Shown: positions 24,090-36,577, numbered from the stretch's first letter. The stretch is 64,000 nt of DNA from Nelumbo lutea (GCA_022828595.1 JAKGHH010000005.1:61685655-61749654), one strand, 5' to 3'. Numbers and translations are program-made. The notes: a model not told the origin generated them from the letters alone.

Positions 24090-24365
24090 ATGGGTATCCG
24101 TTTGCCAGGAATTACTCATGCCAAGATGATTCTCCGACACTCTCTTCTTACTGCAAACCATACGACTTCAGCGACCATAGACGTCCCTAAAGGCCACCTT
24201 GCTGTTTATGTTGGAGCAACCCAGAAGAAGCGGTTTGTTGTACCAATATCCTATTTGAACCACCCTTCGTTCCAAAAGTTGCTAAATCGGGCTGAAGAAG
24301 AGTTTGGGTTCGATCATCCAATGGGTGGTCTCACCATCCCATGCGAAGAAGAGGCATTTCATTGA
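24090..24365 (+). CDS. SAUR: SAUR family protein, frameshifted C-terminus
   Basis: A 91-residue frame from the ATG at 24090. The frame is open further upstream, but the paralogues all start at this MGIRLPG position and a TATATATAT box lies about 120 bp before it. The core is complete: [49 protein letters not shown]. After EEEAF one extra base changes the frame and brings a stop at 24363. In the next frame the expected tail DLTSSLNGS continues to a stop at 24391. About ten C-terminal residues are therefore lost. The protein may still work, as the core is whole; the locus could equally be an early pseudogene. Confidence 0.75.
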   Translation: MGIRLPGITHAKMILRHSLLTANHTTSATIDVPKGHLAVYVGATQKKRFVVPISYLNHPSFQKLLNRAEEEFGFDHPMGGLTIPCEEEAFH

Positions 24366-24393
24366 TCTAACATCAAGTTTGAATGGTTCATGA

Positions 24394-25991
24394 GACGTAG
24401 GGTAGGGATCAAGAAAGACAAAAAGGAAGTCTAGATTTTGTAAAGCAGAGATGTAGCAAATTACATGTATATAGAATTTTGTAGAGTTAAGGAAGAAGAA
24501 AAGATTCGATGTCTCTTCCTTTGAGCATTATTTAATAGAAATTTTTGTTTTTATCCTCATGGATTCTCAAACAATAATCCCGTCTTTGTTCTCTTTCTTC
24601 TGATTATTTAAAGATAATTAGGGTGATTTTGTATCGGGTATTAAAAAAAACGGGGTCATAGACCCATATACAAGATTGGGAATAAAATTGCTTGGGAAAT
24701 CAGCCAAGAAAAAATGAAAGGATGGGAGGTTAATCCATCTTTGGGTTCCCAATTCCATCTATCAAGGGGCTGACTATTATCAGATTCTACTGTGTATATC
24801 TATTTCTTTTGGAGTTACAAAAAATATCGGAGTCATCATGACAAGAGAATGGAGAAAAAACTTCAAAGATTTTTTTTTCTGTTTTTGGTTGGAAACCTCC
24901 ATAGAAATGGAATATTAGAGCTTCACCCGGTGTGACTATAATCCTTAATCCTTTAAGAAAGATCATGCCCCAAATTATGCAGACTAGAATCCTTAATCCT
25001 TTTATGGACTTAATGAAGTTTGGATGATGTCCGAACCCCTGAAAGAGACCAAATTTTTTAAGTAGCTTATTTAGAGAATGTGCTTCCATATCAATCTTCT
25101 GATCTGCCATGATAAGGACTATTGAATACCTGGCTAAGGCAATCCAATTTAGAGGCTAATGAAAGGTCAAGCCTGCCAAATCACAGACATGACCTCACTC
25201 TTTTAACCTTCAGAACGCTGGAGGATTTCTTTTTGTTGTGCCTGGGATTTTTTCTTGTTTCCTTGGTTTTTACAAAAAACATTCAAGATTTAAGTTTGAA
25301 AATTTGTACCTATGTCCACAAATAAACCCCTGCAAAATTTACCAAACTCAATTAAATAATACAGCACTGGTGAACAAATTGGTTTTAGTATCATCATCAT
25401 CCGAGCCTTATCCCATCTATATGGGCTTGGTTACATGTATCCTGTTTTGCCATTCTCTTCCGTTTTGACTATATCTATCATCAAATTAGGTTCCTAATCT
25501 GAGTATATACTTGTGGTAAAATAAAAATTGGAAATACCCTTGTTGGTCTTGTATAAAATTGAATTTCACATAGGCCTCGTTTTGCTAATAACAGATCCCT
25601 TCTAATACATCATTTTTTTTTTTTTTGTTACAAATTTTAAGAAGAGACTTAAAAGCTTGTCACTAAAGTTAAAAGTAAAAGATTGCAATAAAAGGCAAAA
25701 TGGAAAATTTTGTTACTGAATGATGTATCCATTGGGAGATTGATTTTACTCCCTAATCCTGTACAGACGAAAATTTACATTGCAGAGGCAAGTAAAAATA
25801 CTTTGCAAAATTGTTGGAGAGATTGGTCCTAAAGTAATTCCAACCTGCTTCCCTTTCAGCTTGAACATAATGTCTTCCTTTTTGCTCAGAATCTGTGATT
25901 TGAAACTGCAATCCTGATTGCAGTAAAGAAGACAATGAGCCAACCCATGTTTCCTTTGACTGGAATAGTTGATCTTAAATTCCTCCTCGCA
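24394..25991. other. Intergenic with LINE tail
   Basis: 25385-25490 contains the RTE 3'-tail phrase (CATCATCATCCGAGCCTTAT), a second short LINE fragment on the minus strand. 25700-25990 is the 3' flank of the SAUR at 25992 and shares TTGGGAGATT..TTTACTCCCT with the other minus-strand SAURs. Otherwise no gene. Confidence 0.55.
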
Positions 25992-26294
25992 TTAGCCACT
26001 CAATTGAGATGCCAGACCAATGAAGGTTTCTTCTTTGCAAGGAATTGTCAGACCACCTGTTGGGTGCTTGAACCCGAACTCTTCCTCAGCCTTATTGAGC
26101 AAATCTTGGAATGAAGGATGGTTCAAGTAGGATATTGGAACAATGAATCTCTTCTTTTCATTCACGCCAACATAAACTGCAAAGTGGCCCTTTGGAACAT
26201 CAGTCATTGTTGCTGAAGGTAATAGGTTCCTTCTCAAAAGAGAGCGCTTGAAGATCTCCTTGGCGTGAACCATTCCAGGTACACGAACAGCCAT
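25992..26294 (-). CDS. SAUR: SAUR family protein (unit U1, minus)
   Basis: A 100-residue intronless SAUR that starts MAVRVPGMVHAKEIFKRS. The core begins at about residue 33 with [12 protein letters not shown] and continues [35 protein letters not shown], ending LASQLSG. It is the most diverged of the minus-strand set. Its TATA box (TATAAGA on the minus strand) lies at 26417-26423, and an AAGCCATGTGATCC motif at about 310 bp upstream. It is divergent from the SAUR at 28253 across about 1.96 kb. Confidence 0.93.
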   Translation of the reverse strand: MAVRVPGMVHAKEIFKRSLLRRNLLPSATMTDVPKGHFAVYVGVNEKKRFIVPISYLNHPSFQDLLNKAEEEFGFKHPTGGLTIPCKEETFIGLASQLSG

Positions 26295-26601
26295 GAGTTG
26301 TAATTTCTTTGGAAAACAAGGAATAGCCAGATATTGATCTCAAAGGTATTACTTACTGAAACAAAGAAAGCTTCAATACCAAGTGTAGGGGGTGAAGAAC
26401 AATACTGAAAGGATACTCTTATAGCTAGGGGAATGCCTCACATGAAACCACATGAATTTGCCCCCAAGTCAGTGTCAAATATTCAAGCTGAGCTAGGAGC
26501 TAGTGAGCATATTGCCACATCATGTCCTTCAAATTGACTGTGTAGTGTCTGGTCATTGGCAATTGGGTCAGTCAGTAAAGCTAAGGGACATGCATCATCC
26601 A

Positions 26602-26615
26602 GGATCACATGGCTT
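26602..26615 (-). promoter_or_regulatory. Shared SAUR motif AAGCCATGTGATCC
   Basis: This 14-bp word recurs upstream of genes on both strands in the cluster and is always in the direction of the gene it precedes. It contains CATGTG, a G-box-like E-box core. Confidence 0.55.
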
Positions 26616-28015
26616 TGTTCTTAATTTGAAACCTACATTGCCTTGGTCATCCTTAAATCATTGGGTCTCTTCAAGGATTTCCACGGCTTCTCTCTCTACT
26701 GTTTACAATCCACTAAAGCAAGGCCCAGCAAGCCCATGTGAAGGATACTGAAACACAGTTACACTTACACAGGGTATAGATATGAATACAACTTGAAGAT
26801 CAATGAATCAGAGCTTGGACCTAAATTAAAAGCAAGAAAATCGACTGAAATTTAACAGTAAAAGATAAATGTATGAACCTAACATGGTGCCATCTTCTTT
26901 TCGTATAACTTATCATTGATCAAGTTGCCTGGGGAAACGTTAGGCCCTGAGTGTCGCAGCATGTGTAATAGAAATGAAGAACATAACGTGGACATTGGTA
27001 TACTTGGTAGATATCATTAATTCATCATCTCAATTAATTTAAAGAAAGCTATATAAGCATCATTGTTCACCTCCTTCAGAGTTGCTAGAATTCTCTAGTC
27101 TCTTATTCTCATCTTACTTTCCTGTTTCTTCTTGGTGAAAAGAAAAACTCTATGTATTAGAGTTTATCATAATGAGTTATGATAGACTTCAGCTTCACCA
27201 GGCCATCTGCAAAGATAAAACGACGGGCCGTATATAGGCAAGCTGAAAACTTTCATTAGGCCAGCCAAGGCCAAAGGCCCACCAGGCTCGGGATGGGTCC
27301 AAGGTGCAACTGCTAGACTAGATCATCTTAGGTTCCAATCAGACGATTGGAATCCAGAGTCCAGAAAAAAGAAGATGATCTTGGATCAGGCTTAATGGGA
27401 GCAGAGTTGTGGGCCCCAAGTATTACACAATACCTTAAAGAGAGGTCCAAGACCTAAAAATACAAACCAAATCTATCAAATCTTAATCCATAACAAATTC
27501 AACCCTGATATGCTAATGAAATCTCACAATCGGATAATACCATACCATGTATCCATGTCCCACGCCTCTCATTTGGAGGGGTGCTCTTAGTCATCGGAAA
27601 TAAGCCCACATAGAGATTAGTATATAGAATTTTGGTTTTAGAGAGGGAAGCCGAAACCTTTTAGTCATTGGTCTTCTTTCACCAAGATGAAGAGATTTGA
27701 TTGTGACAGCAATAAGAGATAGGGAGAGCCGGAGAGGGAAAGGATAAAAAAGAAAGAAAAAATGATATGACCTCTGACCTCTCCCAAAGAGCTTTGGGAC
27801 CCGGCTATTCCAGTCTTGTGTTTGCAACTAGTCATAATCAAGGGACGCCTGTTTATCCGTCAACTCAAGTAAGGTTGTAAACTCTAGGCTGTTTGCCAAG
27901 TGATTGGGCATTGCCTATTTTTATCCTCTCAATGCAGATAAATCATTGGGCATTTTTTTTCTGGGTCTGACCCAAATGAAGACCAAACCAAAACAAGGAC
28001 AACAGATCTGGAGGC
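26616..28015. other. Shared upstream region of U1 pair
   Basis: No gene. Around 27886-27960 there is a block (CCAAGTGATTGGGCATTG, then a second TTGGGCATT) that is also present upstream of the plus SAURs at 53793 and 58340. Confidence 0.55.
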
Positions 28016-28047
28016 AAGCCCATGTGAACCCTCATGACTTGTGTCTC
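28016..28047 (+). promoter_or_regulatory. SAUR motif with canonical AuxRE
   Basis: AAGCCCATGTGAACC is followed by CTCATGACTTG and TGTCTC (28042-28047). TGTCTC is the classical auxin response element bound by ARFs. In the plus-strand paralogues the same place reads TGTCCC. Confidence 0.55.
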
Positions 28048-28252
28048 TAACCAAGGCCCCACTCAGCTGCCTCTTCACCACTGGTTCAATATTTGACAGG
28101 GATTGCTTTTTAATCGTTAATTAGCTTCTTCCATATATACATGCATATACAAGTCCAAGATACCATCTCACCTTCCAAATACTCACAAATCACAACCTCT
28201 ATTCTTAAAAGTTTATCTTCTTCAATTCCTTTCTGATTTCAGAATAGAAGCC

Positions 28253-28555
28253 ATGGGTATCCGCTTGCCTGCTTTGTTTCATGCTAAGATGATTCTCCGA
28301 CGTTCTTTCCTGACTGCAAACCACTCTACTTCCGCGGCCTTGGATGTCCCAAAAGGTCACTTGGTTGTTTATGTTGGAGAGACCCTAAAGAAGCGATTTG
28401 TGGTTCCAATATCATATTTGAACCACCCTTCATTTCAAGATTTGCTAACTCAGGCAGAAGAAGAGTTTGGATTCCATCATCCAATGGGAGGTCTCACCAT
28501 TCCTTGCAAAGAAGATGCCTTCACTGATCTCACATCTTCCTTGAATAGTTTATGA
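28253..28555 (+). CDS. SAUR: SAUR family protein (unit U1, plus)
   Basis: A 100-residue intact [22 protein letters not shown], then from about residue 32 [48 protein letters not shown], and the tail [17 protein letters not shown] box lies near 28134, about 115 bp before the ATG. It is the only plus-strand copy in the array with a TGTCTC auxin element next to the shared AAGCC-CATGTGAACC motif. It is likely functional and auxin-responsive (inference). Confidence 0.95.
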   Translation: MGIRLPALFHAKMILRRSFLTANHSTSAALDVPKGHLVVYVGETLKKRFVVPISYLNHPSFQDLLTQAEEEFGFHHPMGGLTIPCKEDAFTDLTSSLNSL

Positions 28556-30332
28556 GAAAATGGTCAAATTTTGTAAAGCAATGATTGAGTGTAAATAGCT
28601 TTTTTGTAAAAGAGTCGGAGAAGAGGGAAAACAAGTTCCTTCTCCTCCCTGAAAATTATACAATAGATTTTTGTTCAATTATTTTTTCGTTTTTTCACTG
28701 ACATAATTCTAACTTTATAGATTCCCTCAGAGTTTGAATGGGTACCAAAAAAAGTATGGTACCTAAAAACTGAAAAGCAATCTATCTACTAGTCTGACAT
28801 CCATTCAAGTTCTCATCATTTTCTGAATGGTTAAAGTTTTTCAGGTATTTAGAAATTGCGAAAGAAAAAAGAAATATACAAACGAGGGAAGATTACAGAC
28901 TAAGGTACTATCAAATAAAAGCAAACTCTTGTCAGCACAAAGGCAGGGGTTTGTTTCACCATTTCATGGTCCCAGATTACAACTGATGTGATTTATTCAA
29001 ATTCAGCTTGAATTCATATAACAATTACCGATTTCTTTTGGTTTTGTCATCCCATCATAAATTCCTCTTTACATTTTTCTTAGCTTCATAGAAATTAGAG
29101 TTTCAGAGATATAGAGTTTCAGGTATCATATCTTTCTCCATTTGGACAATTTTGCTGCATTTAAAAATGGTGATGAGTGAAAGATTCCTTGTTTGAGGAA
29201 TAATTCGCCTATATGGTATCCATTAAATTAGCCAGTGTGTGATACATCAGCTGATAGTTGGGGGCTTGAGGCTTAGTGTCCTAATTATCAAATGCATTAT
29301 AGCTGGGAAATGGGAATTCGGGCACTTTAGTGATGGACACATACCCAACATTTTTTTTTTTTTTTGCAAGCTGAGGCTTATGCGTTCATAAATCATAAGT
29401 GAAGTGCTTGGGAAGAAGGTTGCATCCTTCTGGATTGAGGGAGAGAACTTAATTTTTTTATATTTTGGTATATGGGGGAGAAAGCATGAATTACTACTCC
29501 AATCATGAAACAACAATATTTTTGGAATTTATAAATAAGAATAACTTTTCAGGATTATTAGGGGCAAGCTATCCCAGATAAATGTAGCTCAAATTCTCCC
29601 TTTTTACCAAAGAAACACTGAGAAAAGCAATAAATTTGGAAAATAGAAAAAACTGGTGAAGGAATTTTTGGAGAAACCAAGGGAAAGGATATCTAACCCA
29701 ATCAAGCACTATCCAGTCCTGAATTTCGATGTAATTAGTCGAACTCATTAGAAATTCGCGAGAAAGATCAACCAGGTGTTAATTCCTAATTTGAGAGAAA
29801 GGTCATCTTGGGTACACAAAATATATCGTACAATGCTCCTCTATCTTATATTAATTCCGCCACTAATTTTTGGCTTCAAAGTAGAGAGGATACCATGCAT
29901 GAAACAAGATGGTTTGATCAACAAAAGATGAAAATGAGTTATATTGAATGATTTTGTATTGGGGAGATTTACTCCCTAGTCATGTACAAAAATAAAATTA
30001 TACATTGGAGTGGCTAGCAGATCCTTTACAAAGTTGAAGAGATTGATTACAATGTCAATGTGCTTTCCCTGTAGCTTTGAGCATCATCTTCCCATTCTCT
30101 GCAAACCAGAGAAAATTAAAGCTTGAATACCAGTTCTTTCTCCATTCAGCAGCTTTGAAATATATTGCCTCCCCACTTGTTTGTAACCACTAACCAGTCA
30201 CCAGTGTGGTTTAAACTTGCAATCTGGCGATGTTGCAGCAGAGAATGTCAACCAAGGTGCAGATCTGTTAATTCTCTTGATTGACCTCTTCACTTCATTT
30301 GAGGCTCCTGCATTCCTCTCCTCTCATGATCA
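28556..30332. other. Intergenic between U1 and U2
   Basis: 3' flanks of two convergent SAURs. The blocks at about 29190-29290 (ending AGTGTCCTAATTATCAAATG) and at 29940-29990 (TATTGGGGAGATTTACTCCC) recur around 50.4-52.1 kb, 55.7 kb and 59.3-59.8 kb, which marks the duplication unit. Confidence 0.65.
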
Positions 30333-30623
30333 CTAGCCACTCAAACGAGAAGTAAGGTCGAGAAATTGATCTTCTTTGCAAGGAATTGTAAGACCACCCA
30401 TTGGATGGTGGAATCCAAACTCTTCCTCTGCCTGGCCTAACAAATCTTGGAAGGAAGGGTGGCTCAAGTAGGATATTGGAACAATGAACCTCTTTTTTTG
30501 AGCCTCACCCACATAGACTGCAAAGTGGCCCTTGGGAACATTAGCGGTTGGTGCAGAAGGTGAAATAAGAGAACGTCGAAGAATTGCTTTTGCATGAACA
30601 ATTCCAGGCAATCGGATACCCAT
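30333..30623 (-). CDS. SAUR: SAUR family protein (unit U2, minus)
   Basis: A 96-residue intact SAUR. The upstream frame is open for 25 more codons, but the ATG giving [18 protein letters not shown] is used by all paralogues and is chosen. The core reads [64 protein letters not shown] box lies at about 30757-30763 and the shared CATGTGA motif at 30914. The 3' flank and coding region are almost identical to the U4 gene at 56107. It has no divergent plus partner. Confidence 0.95.
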   Translation of the reverse strand: MGIRLPGIVHAKAILRRSLISPSAPTANVPKGHFAVYVGEAQKKRFIVPISYLSHPSFQDLLGQAEEEFGFHHPMGGLTIPCKEDQFLDLTSRLSG

Positions 30624-30913
30624 GGCTTCTGAGGTTACTTGTAGAAAAGAATGAATGACTAATATGAATCTCAAAGTTTGCTTCAGTTCTGAAAGCACCT
30701 AAGTGAAGGGCTAAACCAGAAAGAACCGATGAACTTTCATTCGGCATGTGGGTAGTTATATATAGAGATAATATGTAGCCGAGGCCAGCCACTTGAGGAA
30801 ACATTATTGGGCATGTGGTGGGACTGACTGTGTTGTCGATCCTTTCATTTGTGTTTTGTGAAGTAACTGCTTGACTGCCAATTGGGTCTGTTGATGAACC
30901 TGCATATCTTAAA

Positions 30914-30927
30914 GGGTCACATGGCTT
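30914..30927 (-). promoter_or_regulatory. Shared SAUR motif AAGCCATGTGACCC
   Basis: Same motif as at 26602, about 290 bp upstream of the U2 SAUR start, in gene direction. Confidence 0.5.
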
Positions 30928-31261
30928 TTGCCTTGCAACCAGTGGACCGGTTGAAGATCTCTCTCTCTCTCAAAAGTTATTCATCAACAGACCCATGGTA
31001 CAGAGGCATGGACCAAGTGGCTGGCTACAACCACAAGCATGCACTTGACAAATAACCACATATCCATGTGATGGTGTTGGAACAAACACAGATTCATTTT
31101 GAAGGCAGATTCAAGTTTAAATTGGGCCTACTACTTACAGACTTAAAAGCAAAGTAAATGATGATTGAGATTTGTGCAACAACGGATGAATGCATCAAGC
31201 TAATAGAGTAGCATCCAATGTTTCCATGCAACTTCCACAACAAACATACATTACTATAAGC

Positions 31262-31289
31262 ATTATTATTATTATTATTATTATTATTT
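31262..31289. repeat. (ATT)n microsatellite
   Basis: Nine consecutive ATT units. Confidence 0.9.
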
Positions 31290-31477
31290 GTAAAAGGCAT
31301 ATTACTATTATTATAAGCTGATCCATAGAAATACCAGACCTAATTTGGTTAGAATATTTGACCAACAAGGACCTACGCTAGACAGACCTACTTTCATGTC
31401 ACTGTCTAAATCCAAGATGGCACTACGCCACTACCCACTAGGTATATAAGCGTCGGTGGTCCTATCTTGCAGATTTA

Positions 31478-31750
31478 TTGAAAACTTCTCACGTATCTCG
31501 CTTTCTCAATTCCAAATTCTTTGTTCCTTGTAAACCGTTGTCAAGGCAAAACAGTTGGTATATTGCATTTCTAGATCAATCGTTGTTCTCTTTTAATTTG
31601 ACTAGACTCCACCCAGGTGTCACTATTCATTCATCCACGATGCAGTCTTTGTCTATGTCTATGTCAAGTAGATCCAAAATCAGCTTCTCTAAAAGATCCA
31701 AAATCACCCAGGTGTCACTGTTCTCTTTTGTTCTGTGCGATGCATGAAAA
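31478..31750. other. Duplicated flank of lost U2 plus SAUR
   Basis: CTCAATTCCAAATTCTTTGT and the following 180 bp match 57198-57390 in unit U4, which lies between a minus and a plus SAUR. Here sequence similarity stops at about 31750 and transposon-type DNA follows. Confidence 0.6.
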
Positions 31751-33429
31751 TCTAAAAGATTTAATAATTTTATTTACTATTAATTAATATTAAATTAATA
31801 ATCAAAATTTTTGTTGATTAACTAAAAGTATTCAAAGTTATTGTTAATATCTAAAATTTTAATAATTGTATTTTTCATTTAATGTTGATTTACAGAAAAT
31901 AATTATTATTAATTTAATATAAATAAATATTTTTTAGTAAATTTAGTTTTATTAATAATTTGTAGTATTTTTAATAATTGTTATTATTTTTATTATTTTT
32001 AAATGAAATTTTGATTAACTTTAAATAAATAAAAATAATTACTAAAGCTAACATTTTTATTAATTTCACTAATAATTAACAATTATATAGGAATGACAAC
32101 TAAGTGGGTTTAGGGGGAAGCACCCCATCCTCGTCCCTGCCCCATAGTAAAGACACTCTACCTCATCCCCACCTCGTCCCCAGTGTCAGGTGGGTTCAAG
32201 GCAAGGCAACCACTCCTCAATGTCAGGCGAGTTCAGGGGCAAGGCACCCCCACTCCTTATCATGGATGGGGAATCCTCAAATTTCCTCGCCCCGTCCCCA
32301 GTATTGGGTGGGTTCAAGTAAAGGTGTAAATTGGGTCGTGCTGTGCCGACATGGCACAACTCGCATGTGGCCAACACAAAGTGTGGGCTATGTCGTGCTA
32401 GCCCATGGGGTGTCATGGGTCATGCCTCCCCCCCTAGGATAATTTGGGGGATCAGTTTAGCACGGCCAACGGCCCGAGTCCACACGGACCCGTGCCATAC
32501 CGTGGGCTGGGTTGGTCCATGTGCTGAGCCTTGGGCCAAGCCAGGCCACAGATCAGACCAAGCTATGAGAGGTCCATTTAAAAAAAATAGAAAAAGATGT
32601 TTAAATTTTTATTTCATATGATTTTTGATGTATATAGTTGTTTATATATACAATTAAGCCCATTCATGTGCCTGGTAACCCAATGGCTCGGCCTAACCTA
32701 ACTTGTTATTTTCCAAGCTTGGACAAGATTTCAGCCTCGTGGGCTCAAGCTCGAGGTTTCTTAAATATGCCCAACCTAATACTATTAAATATATAAAAGA
32801 GTACTTATGTTATGTATATATATATATATATATATATGCTTCTTAAATTATTAATAAATATCAATTTACTATTTAGGAAATATAAATTAGTTTATTAATT
32901 TATTAAATTAATATTAAATTAATATAATATTAGTTTATAAAAGTATATTGAAAATAAAATATTTTGTGTACAGATTGGACTTCGGGCTCGGGCTCAAACT
33001 CAAGCTTCATGCTTTATATAAGGGCTGGGCTTGGGCTTGCATATTTTCTGTTGATTAAGAGGCCCGTGTTAATTATAAAACTATGATTTTTTATAAATTA
33101 AAGCTTTTATTTAATTCTAGTCTAGTATAAAAAATATATAATATTTCTATATATATTAATATAAATTTTGTCATTTAAATATTATATAATAATATTTATC
33201 ATATATGCATATAACATCCAAGTTGAGCTTATTAGGGTTATTTGGCTTGGGTCCTATCCGCTAAAGCCATCATTGGACTTCAAAAGTTTGATACTCAATT
33301 AGATTTCGAATCTAATTATCCCTGATAATGTGTGGGCATGGTGCATATCTCAACTAGACCTAACTCAAAAGAGAATAGTTGCTTGAACTTGCAAATTTTA
33401 TAGATCTAATAGTTGCTTAAGTTATAAAC
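31751..33429. other. AT-rich transposon debris
   Basis: No gene. 32100-32560 is GC-rich and shows GGTGTAAATTGGGTCGTGC-like hAT end sequence. A (TA)n tract lies at 32814-32838. Several nested, eroded hAT elements are likely, but I could not define their termini. Confidence 0.4.
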
Positions 33430-35250
33430 AATTGTTACTTTTTATTAATTATTAATGTAATTAATAATATTAATTAATTAATACTGTTAATTATTAAAAC
33501 TATTGTGATTATGAAAAATACTATTAATTAAACTAACCTGTACCCGTATGGGTTGTAAAACCTCAAAACCCATTCTTCAAGCAAAAAAACCTGTCTCATT
33601 GTTGTCATTCAGGAGGGTAGGGGCGGGTACCCACTGGATAGGGTAGAAATTGCTATCCCTAGTTTAAATGATGCATTCACTTGTCACTACATCAAAGTAT
33701 GAATTGCCACCCCTAATTATCAAAAATACTATAATTATTTAAATATAGTTAAATGTAATTTTTAAAAGTAATTACTGATAATTATAAAATAACATATAAT
33801 GTAATTAAATGTAATTTTTTAAAAATAATTACTGTTAATTATAAAATAACCATATGTTGATTTTTCTTAATTATAAAATAATTATTTAATAACTATTGTA
33901 ATTACTAATACTTCTAATTAATAAATACTGCTAATTACTAAAAATACAGTAATTATTTAAGTGTAATTAAAGGTAATTTTTTAATAATTTTAAAATAACC
34001 ATATGTTTATTTTTTAATTATATAAATAATTACTGTTAATTTTCTGATAATTATATAAATGTAATTACTGTTAATTAATAAATAATATTAATTATTTGAA
34101 ATACTGTAATTATTTAAATGTAAATAAATGTAATTTTCTGATAACTACTGTTAAATAATTACTGTTGCTTTTCTGATAACTACTGTTAATTATAATTAAA
34201 TACTGTTAAGTAATAAATACTGTTCATTAATTATAACTAAATACTGTATTTAATATTAATTAATAAATACTATTAATTAACTAAGTACTGCATTTATCGA
34301 AAATACTGTTAATTAATAAATACTGTAATTTTTAATAAGTACTGTTAATTATAAAATTACTGTGTGTTGATTTTTGTTAATTATATAAATTATTACCGTT
34401 AATTATACAAAATAATTACTATTAATTTTCTGATAATTACTTATAATTATAATTAAATACGGTACTCAATACTGTTAATTAATGAATACTGTATTTTTAA
34501 AATAATGTTAATTATTAAAATTATGAAAAATACTGTTAATTATAAAAAATAATTACTGTTAATTTTCTGATGATTACTATTAATTACAGTTTATTTTTGT
34601 TACTTAGTTTTTGGTTATCTTTTTGAAAGTACTGTTATTTAATTTATTGAAAATACTGTAAATTCAATTAAATACTTTAATTATTAAAAATTATGACAAA
34701 TACTATAATTTTTAAACATTGTAATTATTAAATTACTGTTAATTAATAAATACATTATTTTTAATAAATACTGTAATGTTAATACTTGTAATTAATAAAT
34801 ACTGTATTTGTTAAAATACTGTTAATTATTAAAAGTACTGTAATTATTTAAATGTCATTCAATGTAATATTTAAAAAATAATTACTGTTAATTTTCTTGG
34901 TTTTTGTAAATACATTTTTTAAAAAGTAATATAAATACATTGTTTTTAAATAAATACTGTAATTAACAAAATACCGTTTTATTGAATATATTGTTAATTT
35001 AATTAAATACTGTAATAAATACTGTATTTTTGGTAATTATGTAGATTATTAAAAATTATGGAAAATACTTTAATTAAGAAAAATATTGTAATTATTAAAT
35101 TACTGTTAATTTGGAAATACTGTAATTATTTAATTGTAATTTAAAAATAATTACTGTTAACTACAGACCTACAGTTGACTTTTGTATTTTTCTGATAATA
35201 ACGTTTATTAATGACTGTTAATTCTATTATTATTGATTAATTGATTACTG
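33430..35250. repeat. Degenerate AT-rich repeat, TACTGTTAATTA motif
   Basis: About 1.8 kb in which TACTGTTAATT or ACTGTTAATT occurs around twenty times, with AATAAATACTGTAATT variants between, at irregular spacing. It is neither a clean tandem array nor coding. Confidence 0.7.
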
Positions 35251-36577
35251 CTACTGATTTTATACAACCTATGATTCACTGTTAGTGCGAACCGTCCGAA
35301 ACACGGGTTCGTCGCGCTCGTCGTCTTTTTTGCCCGATCGTTAAAACGGGTTTTATGAGGATCCGATTATTTGTTTTCATTTTTTATTACCGAAAGGCAT
35401 GCTTCCCTTTCAGTAAATCTTGTTTTAGATCATCCTCTGATCTATGAAGGGTAAAATGGAAGTGAGAACGAATCTGAATCTTAGCATCCAAATTCCTATG
35501 GAAACAGAGACTCGTTAGGAATGTTTGTGTGCAACATATTGAATGCTAAGGATCAATCGGGTGAGCACAGAGCAGGATTCCATCCTTCCGAATAGAGTAT
35601 TATAATATTAATTTTGTGTGTTGTGGTTTATAGGGGGCTTAATTTAATGGGATTAATGACGAAGATAGCAGAAATTCATGGAATTTTTGTGGTTTGCCTA
35701 TTATAGCCCAAATTAACGAGATTTATGGGGAAGGCTGCCAAAAATTAATGGAGATTAATGGATTTTTGACCAAATTTGAAATTCAAATTAACGAGATTAA
35801 TGCCTTGTAGGTGGAATCAATGACATACATGGGCGGGAGACACTTGGGAAGTTCATAGCAGAAACAGTTTTAATATATATATTTGTACTCTTTCCAAATT
35901 AAACTTAAATATGAGGATATATATTTTGATGAAACTCACCCAACCAGCACATCTGAACGCCTTCCCTTACCTTACCACCTTAACTTGGCAGACCATTTAT
36001 AAAGTTATTTTCTAGAGTTGTATTTCACTACTGCGAAAAGCACTGCAAGTTTTTGTGCCTAGCCCCATGTTCAACAATCTTTTGCAAAATATTTGAAACC
36101 GTAAAGATCCTTCCACCGAAGAAAACGCATTCCGTAGAGCGAAGTTTCTGCGACCTTAAGCTTGACATAGAAGAATCTTATAATGGCCCATTGAACCATT
36201 CTTGTCTATGAGGGCCCATTGCCCTGTGATTTACTGATTACCGAAGGATATGGTTAAATGGTTAATAATTGGGCGTTTAGGACAGCTGAATTATAGTGCA
36301 CCAAATCATTTAAAGATGAACAAAAACTTCCTTGTAAGTGGAGAAAACAAATTATCGACCTTTCTTTCCAAGTTACGAGAAGTGATTGTCTAGGATGAAG
36401 AAGACATGTTTTTGTTTTTTCAAAAATCTGATTAATCGGATTTGAATCCGACCCGTTTCCATCGAACAAAGGATTTGGATATTATATATTATTTATAGAA
36501 TGAATCATAAATGACATAAATATTTTTTAAATAATAAAAATGGCTTGAATTTAGACTTTAACTTAGCCTCAAATAAA
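35251..36577. other. Intergenic, unclassified
   Basis: Starts with an unusually GC-rich 100-bp piece (ACGGGTTCGTCGCGCTCGTC at about 35303). 35630-35830 has short repeats of ATTAATGGGATT-like words. No gene or recognised element. Confidence 0.4.

Noticed and set aside
24420..24550. DST mRNA-instability element in SAUR 3' regions
   Set aside because: ATAGA-like words occur, but the GGA, ATAGAT and GTA blocks with proper spacing could not be shown.
32104..32621. GC-rich open frames of about 100 codons
   Set aside because: They coincide with hAT-type end sequence (repeated GGGTGGGTTCA and GGGTCGTGC words) and have no domain or start context.
32090..33716. Another hAT with ends TAGGAATGACAAC and ATTGCTATCCCTA or ATTGCCACCCCTA
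   Set aside because: End similarity is weak and no 8-bp duplication could be matched.
33430..35250. CRISPR-like or satellite array
   Set aside because: Spacing and unit length are irregular, there are no true spacers, and the sequence is plant nuclear DNA.
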